Assembly: GCF_041154485.1 (NCBI RefSeq)
Contig: NZ_AP028670.1
Span: 1,218,680-1,282,679 of the forward strand
DNA length: 64,000 nt
Origin: Variovorax sp. V93
GTDB taxonomy: Bacteria; Pseudomonadota; Gammaproteobacteria; Burkholderiales; Burkholderiaceae_C
Direction of reading: 5' to 3'
The notes under the pieces are model-generated. The model was not told the origin of the DNA. It searched no databases and saw only the letters and a program-made list of their open reading frames with translations. Made by a program: the position numbers and the translations under genes. Positions within the stretch are counted from its first letter, which is position 1, and every line of letters begins with the position of its first letter. This document shows positions 62,827 to 64,000 of the stretch, piece by piece.

Positions 62827-63843
62827 TCAGCGGCGCTCCGCGTGCACTGCGTCGACCACCGACAGCACGGCGTCCACCACCACCTGCGGCTCGTCGAACT
62901 GGATGTTGTGCCCGGCGCTCGCCACCAGCAGCTGCCTGCCGCGCGAGGACCAGGCCGCCATTTCCTCATGCATGTGCCGCCAGATGGCCTGGACCTGTCG
63001 GCCCTGCTCGGGCGTGATCTTCATTTCGCGCAGTTCCGTGGCGGTGAGCGGGGCCATCGCGGTCAGCACCACCAGCGGTCGATCGCCCAGGTGCTGGAAG
63101 TCCATGGCTTCGGCAAGCGAGGCGTCGACCGCGTCGCCCTCCGCGAGCAGCGTGCGCAGCGACTTGGGCGCGAAGGCGCGGACCGCCTGCATGTCCTGTG
63201 CACTGCGGTGCGGGCTCTCCGGCAGCAGCACCGGGGCGGCCGCGCGCAGCACGCCGAACGGTGCCAGCGCGATGCCGATGCGGGAGCGCATCGAGCGCGA
63301 TTCGGTCATGAAATGCGCCACGCGCTCGACCTGCTCCGGATGCGACGGATCGACCAGCACCAGCCCCGCGACCTCGGCGCCGAACCGATGCGTGAAGCCC
63401 AGGGCATAGAGCCCGCCCAGCGAGTGGCCGACCAGCACGTAGGGGCCGCGTTCGCCCGCCCTGGCCAGCACGGCATGCAGGTCGTGCACCGCCTGTGTTG
63501 CGCCCGGCGGTGTGTTCGAAGGATCGCTCCACATCAGCCCCGCACGGCTGTAGGCGCATGCGCGCGTGTGCGCGGCGACCTTCGGCTGCACGGCCGACCA
63601 GCTCAACGATCCATCGACGCTCAGGCCCGCTTCGAACACCACGGTGGGAGAGCCGGTGCCGCGGCAATCCAGCTGGATGCCGCGCCCGCCGATGTCGACC
63701 ATCCTGCCGGGCGCAGGGAAGTCCCGTGCCGCGCGGTAGCGGCCGATCTGCTCGTAGGCAACGCCGGCCAGCCCCGCCAGCACGGCGAGTGCCGCAACCG
63801 CGGCAAGGCCGGCGCGCAGGGTGCTGTGTCTTGAAGTTCTCAC
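62827..63843 (-). CDS. Membrane-anchored alpha/beta hydrolase
   Basis: 338 aa from a GTG at 63843. A signal-anchor helix (LRAGLAAVAALAVLAGLAGVAY) is followed by the hydrolase fold: GTGSPTVVFEAGLS, the nucleophile elbow LVGHSLGGLYALGF, and the likely catalytic His in VASAGHNIQFDEP near the end. This class includes proline-iminopeptidase-like and ester hydrolases; the substrate is unknown. The frame stays open to 63990, so a longer start is possible. The remaining 157 bp to the window end show no other gene. Confidence 0.8.
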   Translation of the reverse strand: MRTSRHSTLRAGLAAVAALAVLAGLAGVAYEQIGRYRAARDFPAPGRMVDIGGRGIQLDCRGTGSPTVVFEAGLSVDGSLSWSAVQPKVAAHTRACAYSRAGLMWSDPSNTPPGATQAVHDLHAVLARAGERGPYVLVGHSLGGLYALGFTHRFGAEVAGLVLVDPSHPEQVERVAHFMTESRSMRSRIGIALAPFGVLRAAAPVLLPESPHRSAQDMQAVRAFAPKSLRTLLAEGDAVDASLAEAMDFQHLGDRPLVVLTAMAPLTATELREMKITPEQGRQVQAIWRHMHEEMAAWSSRGRQLLVASAGHNIQFDEPQVVVDAVLSVVDAVHAERR

Positions 63844-64000
63844 GTCCAGCTTTATGGCATGAAGATGCTCGCGCGCAAACTGTCTTCTGCCTTCCAGATG
63901 GCGCACGGCGACCGCGCCATGCGCGCAGCCTCGGGAGGACAGCCGCGGGCAGCCCAAGACGACAATGCCTTCCTGGCCCATTGCACGCAATACTCTCCAC

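Noticed and set aside
1..64000. CRISPR arrays, tRNA or rRNA genes, complete insertion sequences
   Set aside because: I looked for repeated spacer-repeat units, tRNA-like cloverleaf sequence, rRNA landmarks and transposase motifs and saw none.

Overview
The window reads as a chromosome segment from a high-GC betaproteobacterium of the Comamonadaceae, most like Variovorax. I infer this from gene content and codon use, not from a database search. The evidence is GC-rich coding throughout, two Bug-type tripartite-tricarboxylate binding proteins, a TctE-like sensor kinase, IorAB-type molybdenum hydroxylase genes, DUF692/DUF2063/DoxX genes, an NrtR-controlled NAD operon, and a NorR-Hmp pair. I see no rRNA, tRNA, CRISPR array or complete transposon.

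Layout. 1-9.2 kb: a truncated phospholipase-D-type lipoprotein diverges from a LuxR-type response regulator and a hybrid histidine kinase. These are followed by a very large three-part protein (GMC oxidoreductase, alpha/beta hydrolase, PhoD-like phosphatase; 1865 aa). 9.2-11.4 kb: small minus-strand genes (membrane protein, SDR, RibD-like reductase, DUF1272). 11.5-18.1 kb: a complete NAD salvage block, nrtR-pncA-pncB-nadE-nadM/nudix-ADP-ribosylglycohydrolase, with three matching palindromic operators. 18.3-23.6 kb: a tannase-like lipoprotein, a TctDE-like two-component system, and terC plus a UspA-like gene behind three TGACAGC repeats spaced exactly 22 bp. 23.6-26.6 kb: a degraded stretch holding a gene cut by TAG at codon 4, an iron-permease-like gene, a RecQ remnant, and a solitary tyrosine recombinase with an inverted repeat at its 5' end.

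26.6-35.6 kb is a copper-handling region. A minus-strand CusCBA-type RND efflux set with a small Cys/His/Met-bearing secreted protein lies back to back with a plus-strand bufferin-type operon (DUF2282 peptide, DUF692/MNIO enzyme, DUF2063 partner, DoxX). A sequence matching the ECF sigma-F promoter described in Caulobacter (GTAACC-N16-CGAA) lies before the bufferin operon. 35.6-42.5 kb: a LuxR regulator, a VanA-like Rieske oxygenase, a frameshifted Bug gene, an MFS transporter, a HigBA-like toxin-antitoxin pair flanked by a ~33-bp direct repeat, and an SDR translationally coupled to an ECF sigma factor with an extra C-terminal domain. The MFS and SDR-sigma units share an unusual promoter-like sequence, TGRCTCC-N16-CGTCCTGGTT, which suggests a small ECF regulon.

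42.5-47.2 kb: minus-strand genes (membrane protein, DUF899, beta-propeller-like, HTH regulator, GSU2403-like nucleotidyltransferase) ending in an AT-rich gap. 47.2-51.3 kb: iorA-iorB-cytochrome c and a LysR regulator. 51.3-53.5 kb: a Bug receptor and an amidohydrolase probably started at CTG. 53.6-56.5 kb: norR/hmp nitric-oxide detoxification. 56.5-64 kb: small stress-type genes (single-domain response regulator, aldehyde dehydrogenase, DUF6496, CBS, PfpI), a peroxiredoxin-like/AraC pair and an alpha/beta hydrolase.
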